64,000 nucleotides of DNA from positions 2,046,001 to 2,110,000 of the forward strand of contig JAHLMK010000002.1 in the NCBI GenBank assembly GCA_019915135.1, read 5' to 3'. The stretch comes from Strobilurus pachycystidiatus. Taxonomy: Eukaryota > Basidiomycota > Agaricomycetes > Agaricales > Physalacriaceae. Each line of letters opens with the position of its first letter. Position 1 is the first letter of the stretch. Shown in pieces: positions 24,595 to 35,444 of the stretch. The notes beneath the pieces are model-generated. The model had not been told where the DNA came from. It searched no databases and worked only from the letters and a program-made list of their open reading frames with translations. The position numbers were made by a program, and so were the translations under genes.

Positions 24595-24844
24595 TGATGA
24601 TCCGCTCTCGTTAATTCACGTCGTCTCTTCGTTCTTTCCTCAGGACTTTATAGTAATATGATCATATCTAATTCCAGGGAATAGTTTCCGTGTTACAACA
24701 TCAATACGCGCTAGTCTCTGCCAGTCTGTGGAATAAATATAACCATTCTGTCACGCTGTAAAAAAAGTTAAAGAATAAGAGAAGAGTCGAGAAAAATAGG
24801 TTAGGGAGGTCGTGAATATATATGAAGGTAATACAGGTCGTAAA

Positions 24845-27800
24845 TCAGTTCTTGGGTAGCGTTATTCTCATGATGCGACCGTTATTTGGGTCGTCATTGA
24901 TGCGGAAACCATGCCTGAAAAGAAAAGAAAATCAGCGAATGGACGAGTGGCTGGAAAGGAAGGTACATACTCTTTCAGGGTACTCAGCAATTTCTGCTTG
25001 ACAGGTTTCCCTTTAGTGCCCTTGGGAGTCGTGACAAGCGCCGGTTTGTCTATCAGGTCAGCAGCTACGAGCGCCGCCAACCGTCCTTCCACCAGATCCA
25101 GCGCTTTCGGCGCAGTGAGCCCGGACACATCTATCTCATTAGACAAACTCTTGGGCTGTTGTCCTTCAAAGAGCCAACAATCAGCACGATTCATCATCAT
25201 CCTTGAGAGAAACACCAATCTCACCATTATAAAACTTCTGCGCTGCCCTCTCTTGCATTTTCTCCATCTTACTGCGCACCGCCTTGAGCTCGCTCGTCTT
25301 CAGGCCCTCGTCCTTCACCCCGCCCGCGCCGTCCTCCTTCAGCTCGCCAATATCCCTCATCAAGTCTGACTCCATGTCGACGTACTTGATCATCTTCTCC
25401 CGGTGCGCGAGCGCATCCCGAAGAAGAGACTTGTCCGACTTGATGCTCAGACCACTGTCGACGGACGGGACGGGCGACGACGGCCTGTCCCACAGCAGTT
25501 CGGGGTACGGAGGCGGCGGAGCGTCGTCGGTCTCCGTCGACTGTCTTTCTGGCGCCTCGGAAGGTGTGGGATTGGGGAGAGGGTGGCGCGCCGCGGTGTT
25601 GTACGATATCGCCGATTGCGCACCCCATGGAGCTTCGGACGGTGTGGGCTCGGGAAGAGGATGGCGGGCAGCCCCAGCGGAGAACACCGATTCAGGCGCC
25701 CGGGGAGCTTCAGACGGCGTAGACTCTGGAAGGGGATGACGGGCCGCTTTGACGAAGGAGGCGACTGATTCCGGTGCTTCCGAGGGTGTGGAATCATGCA
25801 GGCGCCGACGCGCAGGATTGAGGGGAGCTGTGGATTCCCCTCCCCACTTCGCCGGAGCTTCTGAAGGTGTGGGCTCCGGGAGAGGGTGACGGGCAGGGTT
25901 GTGTGAGAATGTCGACCCACCCCACCGCGTCGGCGCTTCGGAGGGTGTGGGCGCTGGCAGCGGATGCCCAGCAGCATTGTACGAAACAGTCGACTGTGCT
26001 CCCCAAGGCGCCTCAGAAGGTGTTGGGTCTGGCAGACGATGACGCGCAGCGCCAGCGCCATACGACACAACAGATTCTGGTGCTTCTGAGGGCGCGGGTT
26101 CTGGCACAGGGAAACTAGGCGCCTTCGTTCCAAACACGGATTCGGGAGCTCTGGGTATCTCCGTGGGAGCCTTGTCGTAAGAGATCGTAGACTCAGCTCC
26201 CCATCTTGACGGTGCTTCTGACGGTGTCGGTTCTGGAAGGGGGAAGCGTGGCGCGTTGTATGAGAAGGCGGATTCAGGAGCTCGAGGGACCTCTGTAGGA
26301 GCTTTGTTCCTGTAGGAAATGGTGGACCCGCCTCCCCACCGCGTCGGCGCCTCTGATGGCGTCGGCTCTGGCAAGGGATGGCCAGCGGCATTGTAGGAAA
26401 GGACAGACTCAGGAGCTCGAGGAACCTCTGTGGGAGCCTTGTTCCTGTATGAGATGGTGGACTCAGCTCCCCATCGTGTGGGTGCCTCAGATGGTGTCGG
26501 CTCTGGCAAAGGATGGCCCGCGGCGTTATACGAAAGAACTGACTCGGGAGCTCGTGGCACTTCCGTAGGAGCATTTCCGTACGAGATGGTAGACTCAGCT
26601 CCCCAGCGTGTCGGGGCCTCTGAGGGCGTAGGCTCTGGAAGAGGATGGCGCGAAGCATGGACAGATGAAGCAACCGATTCCGCAGGTCCGCCTACCTCTG
26701 AAGGCGGCGAAGGAAAGCGCGCCGCTGCCATAGAAACAACAGACTTGGGTTTTGGTGGAGGAGTGTAGCCAGTTGTGGTTGCTAGTGCCGGCTTCACTGG
26801 AGCTCGTTGCGCGGTGATAACGGGAGCAGGCGGCGGTCCTGCAACGGGAGCGTTAGGAGACGAAGCTTTCTCGGTACGAAATGACTGACCAGCCTGAACC
26901 ACAGGTGGTGGAACGGGTTTCGGCTCTGGGGTTACGACAGTTGGCCGTCGCAGAGGTGACCTGTCGACGGGGAACAGAGTGGCATAAGGTGCTGGTACAG
27001 GTGAGAAGATCAATGGTCCCTCGTCCTTGGGAGGCGGGGGTGGAGGGATAGTTTCTTCAGGAATTGCATCGTCTTTGTCGACAGTCTCCCACTCTGCATC
27101 AGCCATGTCCGGGATTTCTGCAGCAGGAGGCATGGGCTCATTGTCCTCCACTTCCGGCTCTAGCTCTGGCTCTGGCAAGATCTCGACGGTCTCTGCTCTG
27201 GGAGTGGTGGGATCCTCCGGAACGATGATCTCGGGTAGGTCCATCGTCGAAGGATCCACAACTTCCGTCGTGGTCGAGGAGGCATCCGAAGAGTAGTTGT
27301 CGTCGTCAATGTCGTCTTCCAACTGGCGAGTTTGCACCGGAGCTGGGATTGGGACTGGGACTGGGACTGGAACGGGGGCTGGGGTGAAGATGTCATGGCG
27401 CGTGAATCCAGAAGCTGTCCCGACGTTCGTAGTAGTGGCTGTGATGACGCTGTCGGTGTCGGAAAAGCCCAGAGGCCGTATGACAGCCGAGTGGCGGTCT
27501 GTCTCTGTCTCGGAGGTGGTGCTCGGGAAGAAGCCGGGAACTGCCCGACGGGGAGCGCGGGGCGTCTGCGGCACGGGGCGGGCGCGCTGTGGAGGCGAGG
27601 TCGATACGGACACCTCGGAGGGCGTGCGGGAGTCGGCCTGCGAGCGCTCCGCCGAGGATACGACCGACGCCGTGCGGGATGGGGAGAAGCGGACCGTGCG
27701 TTGTCTGGGGAACAATGGCGGTATGGTCGGGACAGACTTGGTGAGCAGATAGAGCTCCCTCCGCAGGTCGTGCCATTTCCTGGCCATGCCCGTCTCCTTC

Positions 27801-28159
27801 CACAAGCCCGGCGACACATCCGCCAGCACCATGCCCAGCCCAGTCCATATCACCACCAGCACCAGCCGGGCCACACTCTCCGTCACCAAAAAGTCGACAA
27901 AAAGGCGGACGCCGTAGCCGACATACGGGTCGAACGAATACGGAAATTTCTGCAGGAAATGCAGCAGGACGATGCCCTCCCAAAGGCCGACGATGGTTCC
28001 GGAAAGTTTGAGGTCGTGGTGGCCGACGACATCCACGACGAATCGAAGACAAAGACCGGTGCCTATCGCGAGGATGCTGTCCATAAAGAGGGCGACTCGG
28101 CTGCTAACATGGAATGTCGATGATCTTGATGAGAAGACAGACAGTGACACTACGCTCAT
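24845..28159 (-). CDS. Membrane-anchored, Pro/Ser repeat-rich protein with C-terminal Smr-like domain
   Basis: About 1,050 residues in three exons. The first ATG is at 28157-28159 (MSVVSLSVFSSRSS); the GTG three codons upstream is ignored. Residues 20-150 contain about three hydrophobic segments (FMDSILAIGTGLCLRFVVDVV; IVGLWEGIVLLHFL; ARLVLVVIWTGLGMVLAD). A disordered middle contains twelve copies of a PLPEPTPSEAP-type repeat. The end carries a charged helix (SKMEKMQERAAQKFYNG) and, after an intron, EIDVSGLTAPKALDLVEGRL, then TTPKGTKGKPVKQKL and HGFRINDDPNNGRIMRITL. This is the order of a DUF1771 helix plus Smr domain. The Smr signature DLHGL has become DVSGL and the GKG-x-HS loop is degenerate, so nuclease activity is doubtful. 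No known protein is identified. Confidence 0.75.
25551..26652 (-). repeat. In-gene tandem repeat coding PLPEPTPSEAP units
   Basis: Twelve copies of (P/A/S)-PSEAP, most inside the longer unit HPLPEPTPSEAPTRWGAEST or PRAPES-plus-PSEAP, give spacing of roughly 30 to 45 codons. Adjacent long units near 26200-26600 are almost identical at DNA level, which implies recent unequal crossover. Confidence 0.85.
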
Positions 28160-28339
28160 CGTGGTCACTGGTAGATAGCGGCGAAAAGACGTTCGGCAGC
28201 ATCGGCATCGTGCCCCGAGTCGACCCTGACTGCAGACGCTCCTCGTTGTTTGCCACGTTCTCGACGCTGTCGTGGACGATCGTCGTCGATGTTGAAAGGA
28301 TGAACCGATCTACTTCCGCGGATGCAACTACGCCCATCG

Positions 28340-28444
28340 ACAACGCCGGCAAGCCGTACAGTTCAAGGTCAATACACTGGCCTTGAAATGACTTGTTCAA
28401 GGTCAAATATTTCACCTTGAACTGTACGGAATGCCCGGCGTTGT
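28340..28444. repeat. Nested inverted repeat / hairpin of about 105 bp
   Basis: Outer arms 28340-28369 and 28414-28444 are reverse complements over about 30 bases with a few mismatches (ACAACGCCGG ... CCGGCGTTGT; CGTACAGTTCAAGGT ... ACCTTGAACTGTACG). The block TTCAAGGTCAA occurs twice (28362-28372 and 28396-28406), so the right arm can also pair with the inner copy as TTCAAGGT/ACCTTGAA. It lies 181-285 bp upstream of the Smr-like gene start. It could be a MITE or a transcribed hairpin. Confidence 0.75.
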
Positions 28445-29299
28445 ACCCTGCATCCTCAGCTCAAATCACAGATGCTGCAGTCTGGTGAGCCTGCGCCAAT
28501 TTGCTACAAAAGTCTTTTGGCAACTGTTGCATACTTCAGATACATTTTATACTGGTTGGTCTTTCAAACCGTAACCCCCGGGTCTGCTAGACTACGACAT
28601 TTCTCTCTGAGTGAGGTGAAGCCACAACTGCACCAACTGAAAGTGAGCATTCACATTTACCAGGACTGCCAGAACATAAGGCTGACGCTCAACAATTAGG
28701 ACGAAGGACACGCTTTGACGTTCACATAGCCAGCATCAGTAAGTTCCCTCGCATCTGGATGGTCTGGATGATCTGGTGATATGGGGGGTGTATGGCCCCA
28801 GAACCGGATTATACCGCCCATACTGATATGCACTTATACCAACCCACCAAAGCCAGACCAAATCCACTTGCTCGACAAAGGGTTACATCCTGGGGGTCTT
28901 TCTGCGCATGATGTGGCATTCTGATCAAGCCCCTTCTGCATGCCGTAGAAGTAGTACTGGTACCGATGAATGTCTCGGGGCCTGCAGACGTTGTATTCAC
29001 CGCGGGATGATTATGTTCTTGCGGATACTTATCAGCCAAGGAGTCAAGCAGCAGATGAGATGAGACCTAACACTGTTGTCTCCGTATTGCATATGACATA
29101 CAAGCCAATGAACAAAGAGTGTATACAGTACAGAGCCGCAATCAAAAAGTTGACAATGACAAGTCCAAATGATCTGGTCCGTGCGCAATGACACCATCGG
29201 CACGTGCATGTTTGTTTTTCGTTTCCGGTGTCGTCTCTGCCTTCTTTCTTCCACCCTCCCTCGCCTGCTGTACAACAGGCTCAGTCACCCGGGCGCCAC

Positions 29300-29842
29300 A
29301 AACACTGACACGGAAACCTGCTGCAGCGATACAGACGAGACGACCGTCACGAACAGGCCCAATGGCGGGCGCTCGATAATCTGGACGAGGACGAATACGA
29401 ACTTTACGATACGAACGAGCTCGATTTCTAGCCCAAAGATCAGATATCTGTCATGAGGACGAGTCCGGCTGCGAGGACGAGTCCATTTTCGAGGACGAGC
29501 CCATTCACGAGGACGAGCCCATTCACGAGGACGAGCTCAACGACTGTGCTGAGGACGAGGCATCTTTGCCGAGGACGAACCCCAACCCTCTGCACCGAAT
29601 GCGAAGACAAATTGGAACTTTGCGACCAGGACGATGCCATCATCGCGAGGATCGTATGTCTGCCACGACGAGCTTGCGAAGATGACCTGCAAAGGCCTCA
29701 AGAGCACCGATGCAGTCTGCCATTCCCAGTATTCGGGCCTCACAACACATGCAATTGTTCCGCCAGCCACTGAGCCATTCAACGGATCGCGCGACTGCAG
29801 CAAGTGCAACCTTACGCTGCGTATAATCACGGCTTTTCTCTA
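29300..29842 (+). pseudogene. Possible remnant of an acidic protein gene
   Basis: Consecutive protein-like pieces lie in different frames: LDNLDEDEYELYDTNELDF then a stop (about 29430); HEDESGCEDESIFEDEP with repeated EDEPIH (29450-29570); CTECEDKLELCDQDDA (about 29600); and CHDELAKMTCKGLKSTDAVC up to the stop at 29842. No start and no consistent splice scheme joins them, so decay is the simplest reading. A short-intron gene cannot be excluded. Confidence 0.25.
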
Positions 29843-30206
29843 ATCTTCTGACCCTTCTCGTAGTGCAGGTATCTTCACGCGATTTCAATGATTGCTCGGC
29901 TGGCAGCAGAGAGATGTATACGGGCCCCAATATGTTTCGTTCTCATCTTTCTTTCCATTATTTGTCTAGTGCTAGATTTTCCTTGTACCTCCCCTACAGT
30001 GCCAATATATGTGTTCTGCATCCATCTTCTGTCCCACAATGCTTTGGCAAATGGTACAATGTAGGACTACTGGTGGTACGACGGTATGGATGGGTATAAG
30101 AAGGTACCAATGTGATGGTATGGCTGGTATGGCTTGATGGTATGGCTGGCATGACTTGATGGTATGGCTTTATGCAAGTCTCATCTGGTGCCAGACCGGA
30201 ATGTAA

Positions 30207-30251
30207 GTGTCTGGTTGGTCTGGTTGGTCTGACACCAGACCAACCAGACAC
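30207..30251. repeat. Perfect 16-bp inverted repeat
   Basis: GTGTCTGGTTGGTCTG (30207-30222) and CAGACCAACCAGACAC (30236-30251) are exact reverse complements around a 13-nt loop. The left arm is followed by a partial tandem copy of GGTTGGTCT. It lies next to a TATGGCT-rich low-complexity tract. Confidence 0.85.
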
Positions 30252-30259
30252 GACCCGAC

Positions 30260-31200
30260 TTACTGATGCACTTGATGATTTGTGGTCTCAACACATTCCT
30301 GTTGTGCGAGCATGGTGGTGATCTCTCCCATACTCGTCGACTATGTATGACTCTCAAAGAGAACTCTGAGAAGCCTAGTAGTCTGCCGATGTTTTGAACC
30401 GCTGCTGCGTCATCTCCATTCGGCATCAAACTGTATCGGTACGCATACCCATACAATCTCCCCGAACCTATCTCACCACGCAGTTTTAGCAGGAACCCAG
30501 TCAACTGTGGCATCGTTTCAATCTACAGGATTGGCACTGCGACCCAGATCCGGGGGATCAGTCCGTTGTCGTGATTCGACTTGTCGTACGTGTATGCCTC
30601 GCCAATGTCGTTGACGAGATAGGTCTCTTGAGTTAGAGCCTAGAGCCACTGTATTGAGATTCCGGAAGATTCTGGTTTGTATGCTGGGCCACTCGGTGAA
30701 GTTCCGCGCGCGCGCTATTCAATGATAGGGAGCGCCCAGCTCAACCGGAGCAGACTCTGTCGAGTGCTCGCGACATGATGGACCCTTGCATCGAAGGGTC
30801 TGCCATATTTGAATTCGCCGAGTGTCCCGAGGTCCAAAAGAGTTCTCTGTGAGAACATACCCAGATGTCGTCAGTATTAAAAGACATTGGGTGGGGTATT
30901 CAATTGCTTACCGCCGATTGCGGGGATCACTAGCCTCCATATGATTCTCGCGCCACCCGTGTGTCTTTTCCTCTGCATATAGCCTTCCTTAGACTCAGGC
31001 TCAACATTCCTCACGATAGGCTTCCCTTCGCGATCCGCCGCTTCACTAAAAATGTAGCTGGCAACGTTTGGGCTAAAATGCACACAGGAACACTAGGCGA
31101 CAGCTCACAGACTTCCCAGACAGGCTGATCGCGTGGACTTGATGTCGAAGCTCAACAACTATATTGGGGGCCTCCTGTCGTGCCTTCTTAGGTCGTAAGC
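30260..31200 (-). pseudogene. Uncharacterised, probably broken gene
   Basis: Several minus-strand stretches look like real protein and follow one another: KKARQEAPNIVVELRHQVHA (about 31180-31120); PNVASYIFSEAADREGKPIV to WRLVIPAIGG (31075-30920), ended by a good GTAAGC donor with an acceptor about 65 bp on; ETYLVNDIGEAYTYDKSNHD to VAVPIL and a stop (30640-30530); and GSGRLYGYAYRYSLMPNGDD (30470-30400). Joining the third to the others needs frame changes without clean splice sites. No family is recognised. It would overlap or abut the MFS promoter. Either a decayed gene or an unknown gene whose exons I could not resolve. Confidence 0.3.
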
Positions 31201-31280
31201 CACCATCGGATCTGCCGAAGCGTGTACTTAAACCAAGTTGACCGTACCGGTCCTTCGTTCTGTCTTGTATACCCGCGCTC

Positions 31281-33380
31281 ATGTCCACGCACAAAACCGT
31301 CCCGTCTCCCAATGCCACTATGGAGGAGACACAATCCCCAAGGGTGTCCGACGAGAAGCACGAGGACAAGGAACCACTTCCAGAGCCTGAGGAGGAGGAG
31401 CAGATCGAGTACCCTTCGACGGGGAAGCTGGCGCTGATTACACTGGGTCTTGCCCTCGCAACCTTTGTGGTGCGTGTACTTCCTCGAGTGTTGTTCATTT
31501 AGCCTGCTAACACGATCTCGCAGGTCGCATTGGACAATACTATCATCGGTGAGTTTCGAGTCGTGGCAGTGTCCATATTCCCAATGTCTAACCCCGCGTC
31601 CTCCAGCTACTGCTATACCCACCATCACCACTGTGTTCGACTCGCTAGACGATGTGGGCTGGTATGGATCGTCCTACCTCCTCACCATGACCTCTTTGCA
31701 ACCGTCCTTCGGAAAGATTTACGCCAACTTTGACATGAAGTACACGTACTTGGCTGCACTCGTCATCTTCGAGATAGGCTCTGTTATCTGTGCATCTGCG
31801 CGGAACTCGGCTATGTTGATCGTCGGACGTGCTATTGCTGGTGGTACGTCGTCCTTTTGTCTACACACTTAGAATGAATTTGCTTCTCATATGTCCTGTT
31901 CATTCACTTGAACAGTCGGTGCAAGTGCTATTTTCAGGTTAGCGCTATCACCATCAAAGTGACTGATGTGCTCAAAGAGATTGAAAGCGGAGGCATGAAC
32001 ATCATAAGCTACTCGGTGCGCATAGAAAGACGAGCAATGTACATCGCTGCTCTGTCAAGTATGTTCGGTATAGCCTCTGTCGTCGGACCGCTCCTTGGTG
32101 GCGTATTCACGGACAAACTCACCTGGCGTTGGTATGTCCGTGTCATTCCTGTCGCCCATATGTACTCATCGTGTTTGTAGGTGCTTCTGGATAAATCTCC
32201 CGTTCGGCGGTGTCGCCTTCTCGACGGTGTTCTTCTTCTTCAAGTCTCCGCATCGAAAGGCTTCGAATCTCACCCGAAGGGAAAAAGTGGCTCAGATTGA
32301 TGTGTTGGGCGCCATCTTTCTCATCAGCGGTATCACATGTCTTCTCCTGGCTCTTCAGTGGGGAGGCACGACCTTTGCATGGAACTCGTCTAAGATCTAC
32401 GGCCTTTTCATCGGGTTCGGACTGATGATTATCATCTTCATTGTGATCCAGTTCAAACGGGGTCCTTTGGCGACAATACCTCCGTCGATTCTCAAGCAAA
32501 GAACCGTGTTAGTAGGTGCCCTTTTTACGGCGCTTTTCAGCATGGCGTTGTATGTGTAAGTATCATCCACGTGCTTGTCTTTCCGTGAGGCCAGTACTAA
32601 CCGGTATCTGCACTAGTGCCGTCTACTATCTTCCCTTCTACTTCCAGGCTATCAAGGGCACCTCCGCCGTTGGTTCTGGTATTCGCACCATCCCGTACTT
32701 AGTCTCAATCACCCTATCGTCTATCGTCGTTGGAGGAGCTATAACAGTGACTGGCTCGTATGCGCCGTTCCTCTGGATCGGGTCAGTCATTTTCACAGTG
32801 GGATGCGCGATGGTTTCTACACTGGACGTTGACTCGGGGACCGCCAAATGGCTCGGGTATCAGATCATTGCCGGCGTGGGTGGAGGCGCTAGCGTCCAAA
32901 TTCCATTCTTGGCAGTACAGGTCGCATTGAACCAGGCCGAATTGCCCATTGGAAGTACGACCCCGATTCTTCAATGTCCTTTCTTTGAGTTGACCTGATC
33001 ACCAGCCGCTATCATAATGTTCTTCAACTCGCTTGGTGGAGCTCTTGCTATTTCCATCGCACAGAATATATTCTCGAACAAGCTAGTGTCGAACGTTCAC
33101 AAGTACGCACCGAGCATGTCACCCGCAACCGTCTTATCCGCTGGTGCAACCCATCTTCGGGAGGTGATACCAGCCGCTAGTTTGGCCGGCGTTTTGGAGG
33201 CATATGCAAAGGCACTGCGGACGACATTCATTCCTCCGATCGCGTTTGCTGGACTGGCCGTGATCGTTTCGCTATTCGTATGTTCCATTTCGCTGACCGC
33301 AGTCCTTGTTACTCACTTGTGTCGGTTAGATTGAGAGAATAAACGTGAAAGGAAAGAAGATCGAAGCGGTGGCCGCCTAG
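31281..33380 (+). CDS. Major facilitator superfamily transporter, DHA2 (14-helix) drug-efflux type
   Basis: A predicted plasma-membrane proton antiporter of the fungal toxin/drug efflux group. It starts with an acidic cytosolic tail (MSTHKTVPSPNATMEETQSP ... PEPEEEEQIEYPSTGK). Conserved blocks: LDNTIIATAIPTITTVFDSL (DHA2 motif D1), DVGWYGSSYLLT, GRAIAGVGASAIFSGGMNII, GIASVVGPLLGGVFTDKLTW (antiporter motif C) and WRWCFWINLPFGG. Later helices include GIRTIPYLVSITLSSIVVGG and LGYQIIAGVGGGASVQIPFL. The last intron (about 33279-33330) joins VSLF to IERINVKGKKIEAVAA. Six or so short introns; no lesion. The segment from 33086 to beyond the stop is repeated at 35445-35886. No metabolite cluster surrounds it, so the substrate cannot be guessed. 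Confidence 0.92.
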
Positions 33381-33530
33381 ACAGACTAATACTTATGTAT
33401 GTATCTTAACGACGTAATACGATACACCCATCTACTTACTCTTACACGCGTACTACGCTTTATTTCGCTCGTTTTGTTTGTCATTTTTGGTACGTTATGG
33501 GCATTGCATAAAATTGAAATTTACTTGATA
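33086..33530 (+). repeat. Direct repeat copy A: MFS 3' end plus 3' flank
   Basis: About 445 bp, from the codons for VSNVHKYAPS through the last intron, stop and about 150 bp of 3' flank (ending ...TTTACTTGAT). It recurs in the same orientation at 35445-35886. Codons are nearly identical, while the intron and 3' flank differ more. Confidence 0.92.
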
Positions 33531-34067
33531 ATCCCAAAGCCCAGTTAGCCCACAGGGTTGTATGATGTTCGTAGCGGCGTAGCTTCTTGAAGTTATGCCG
33601 CTGATCGTGGTATTCACCTGCCAACAGAAACCCTTCTGTAAATCTTGAACACTGGTACAAGGGTCAATTTGGCATGGACTCTTGACTACTGTTGTTCTTA
33701 ATTACGGTGTTGTGCGGTCAAATGGAAGCGGGCCTATGGGTAGGATTAGCGGCCTGACTTGCAATTGTTTAGTTGTTCGTAAGTACCAGTCTCTGTCAAT
33801 TCGAATAGAGGTCGTCACATCGTGATCACTATTCCAGTAACATGGGTTTCACTGGATAGAGTTACCACGTCCTCCCATAAGTAAGACGCGGTTTGCTAAG
33901 TATGGTTTTACCCTCCGCCAATTTTTGACTATCTGCCGGCGGGCGGAATCGAACTGGCGGGCGGCAGAGTGCTGGGTCACGGGGGTCTGATTCAGACCTG
34001 ACGTCTTGCCAGTGCCACTGTCAGTGTCAGAATCTATGAACCACTGCCACCAGCACCTATACGATCC
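33531..34067. other. Inserted segment upstream of the HNH gene
   Basis: About 540 bp between direct-repeat copy A and the HNH start. It holds no convincing frame on the plus strand, and the minus frame 33849-34295 is an antisense shadow. It presumably carries the HNH promoter. Confidence 0.4.
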
Positions 34068-35442
34068 ATGATGACGACCAACGTAGACCATCTCCTGGAC
34101 GAGATACCCGAACCGCTTCAACTGTACAAAGGAGAGGTTCTGGTTCATCGTCCATGCGATGATGCCATATTTCTGCAACTCGGCGTTTACGCTGATGGTC
34201 TTCCCCTCTGCCTTCTCGAGTCGGCTTGTACGATCGTGACCGGGAATACGCCTGGGTATATCTCTCTGCAAAGGGAAGGTCCCGCCCTCACCCAACCCGC
34301 CTCACCACTCCAACCTGGCCATTTCTACTGGCACTGTCCCAGCGACTATTCCATCGTGTCTTGTTTCGAAGCGTGGGCACCTCCTAAAGACCTCCCCGAG
34401 CTTTGGCGTCGTGACCGACCTGTCTGGACCTTTGAAGCCGGCAAATATCAGGCACGGACTGCCAACTCAAGCAACCTTGCCAAAGTTGTCGACGCGCTGG
34501 ATACAGTGTGCGCGCTCACGAAAGTGGACCAAGTTGTCGATGCCTGCCACGTTGTTCCCAAGGAGCAGTGGCACTGGGTGAGCCGTTTTCAGAATCCAAA
34601 TGACAGCCTCTTTAACACACGACAGTTTACAAAGCATGGGATTCAGCAGCGCTTGAAGCCCCCTCTACTTCTCCCTTTCACCAAGCTTGGTGTCAAGGGA
34701 AACCCCACCAATGACATCCGGAACGCGATGACCCTTGAATTGGGTGTACACGGCCTGTGGGACAAGGCCTACATGACATTTGTCCCTTACCGTGCAGGCG
34801 GCTATAAGGCTTTCTTCCTCGCACCGTGGTCATGCCTGCAAGCGGAACGTATTCATCGACGTCCCGCCGCTATCCCCCTCAGGATTGATCAATTTCTCCT
34901 CTACTGTCGATTTGCATGGACAATATTTCAATTTGTTCCTCCAAACCCTGCGAAATGGCCGGAGCCCACTAGCTCTTTAGCAGTTCTCGCCGAGCCTGCT
35001 GCCAAGCGTTGCAGAAACACTGGAGGCAGCAAGGGGCGTAGCAGCGGTAGTCGGCATAGTGGTGGTAGTGTGCACACAATGCCCGACTTGGAGGTGGATA
35101 CTGGCGACCACGGTCTCCAGGATTGTGAGGATGATATCTCTGATTCTCATTCTGGTGTGTACACATTGCACATCATCTCTTGTAATGATCTCACATCTCT
35201 TTCCAGTCGATGTCTACTTCCAAAATTCCCCTGAAGTACAGGCTGTACTTGACCGAATCAACGCCCCGCGAGTGGCCAAAATCAAAGAGGACTATAAGCG
35301 CACACATCCGCAAGTCTCAGAAACCATTGATGCCGTGAAGATAGCGGAAGCGGTAGAGGTTCTTGTGCCACCTAGGACCGTGAAGGAGACCTTTGAGGCG
35401 ATAATTGGTGGCAGCTGTGACCATTGGGACTTTGATGAGTAG
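34068..35442 (+). CDS. HNH_2-type nuclease-domain protein
   Basis: A fungal HNH endonuclease-like protein of about 440 residues. The start is one of two adjacent ATGs (MMTTNVDHLLDEIPEPLQLY). The large first exon encodes an N-terminal region, then the HNH core: CHVVPKEQWHW (first His about residue 161), NPTNDIRNAMTLELGVH (central Asn and second His, about 214-225) and GLWDKAYMTFVPY. This matches the PF13391-like fungal pattern D-x2-N-x2-x-L-x4-H-x2-(F/W)D, and all three signature residues are present. A Ser/Gly-rich linker (SKGRSSGSRHSGGS) precedes a GTGTGT intron (about 35155-35206), and exon 2 reads VDVYFQNSPEVQAVLDRI to CDHWDFDE. It lies between two direct copies of the MFS 3' end, and its stop is 2 bp before copy B. 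Such ORFs are abundant in Agaricomycetes and their role is unknown. Confidence 0.75.
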
Positions 35443-35444
35443 TG

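Larger units (their letters stand above)
28160..30259. other. Degenerate region without a convincing intact gene
   Basis: About 2.1 kb. It contains the hairpin at 28340-28444, a TATGG-type low-complexity stretch (30080-30170), an acidic-coding minisatellite (29450-29580) and a perfect 16-bp inverted repeat (30207-30251). A short plus-strand frame ending at TAG near 29431 reads HEQAQWRALDNLDEDEYELY, which looks protein-like, and a Cys-rich frame follows at 29590-29840. These are probably remnants of one decayed gene. The left end holds the promoter of the Smr-like gene. Confidence 0.35.

Noticed and set aside
25447..26673. 408-codon alternative minus frame inside the repeat region
   Set aside because: It is the shifted reading of the PSEAP tandem repeat; repeats keep shadow frames open. 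The 995-codon frame has the coherent protein with splice link to the Smr part.
27332..28123. Long plus-strand frame opposite the Smr-like gene
   Set aside because: Composition (Trp/Gly/Arg/His runs) mirrors the GC-rich antisense codons; no splice signals or known domains.
33930..34020. Possible tRNA relic on the minus strand (CCAGTTCGATTCCGCC resembles a T arm)
   Set aside because: No pairing acceptor strand, D arm or anticodon stem could be found around it.
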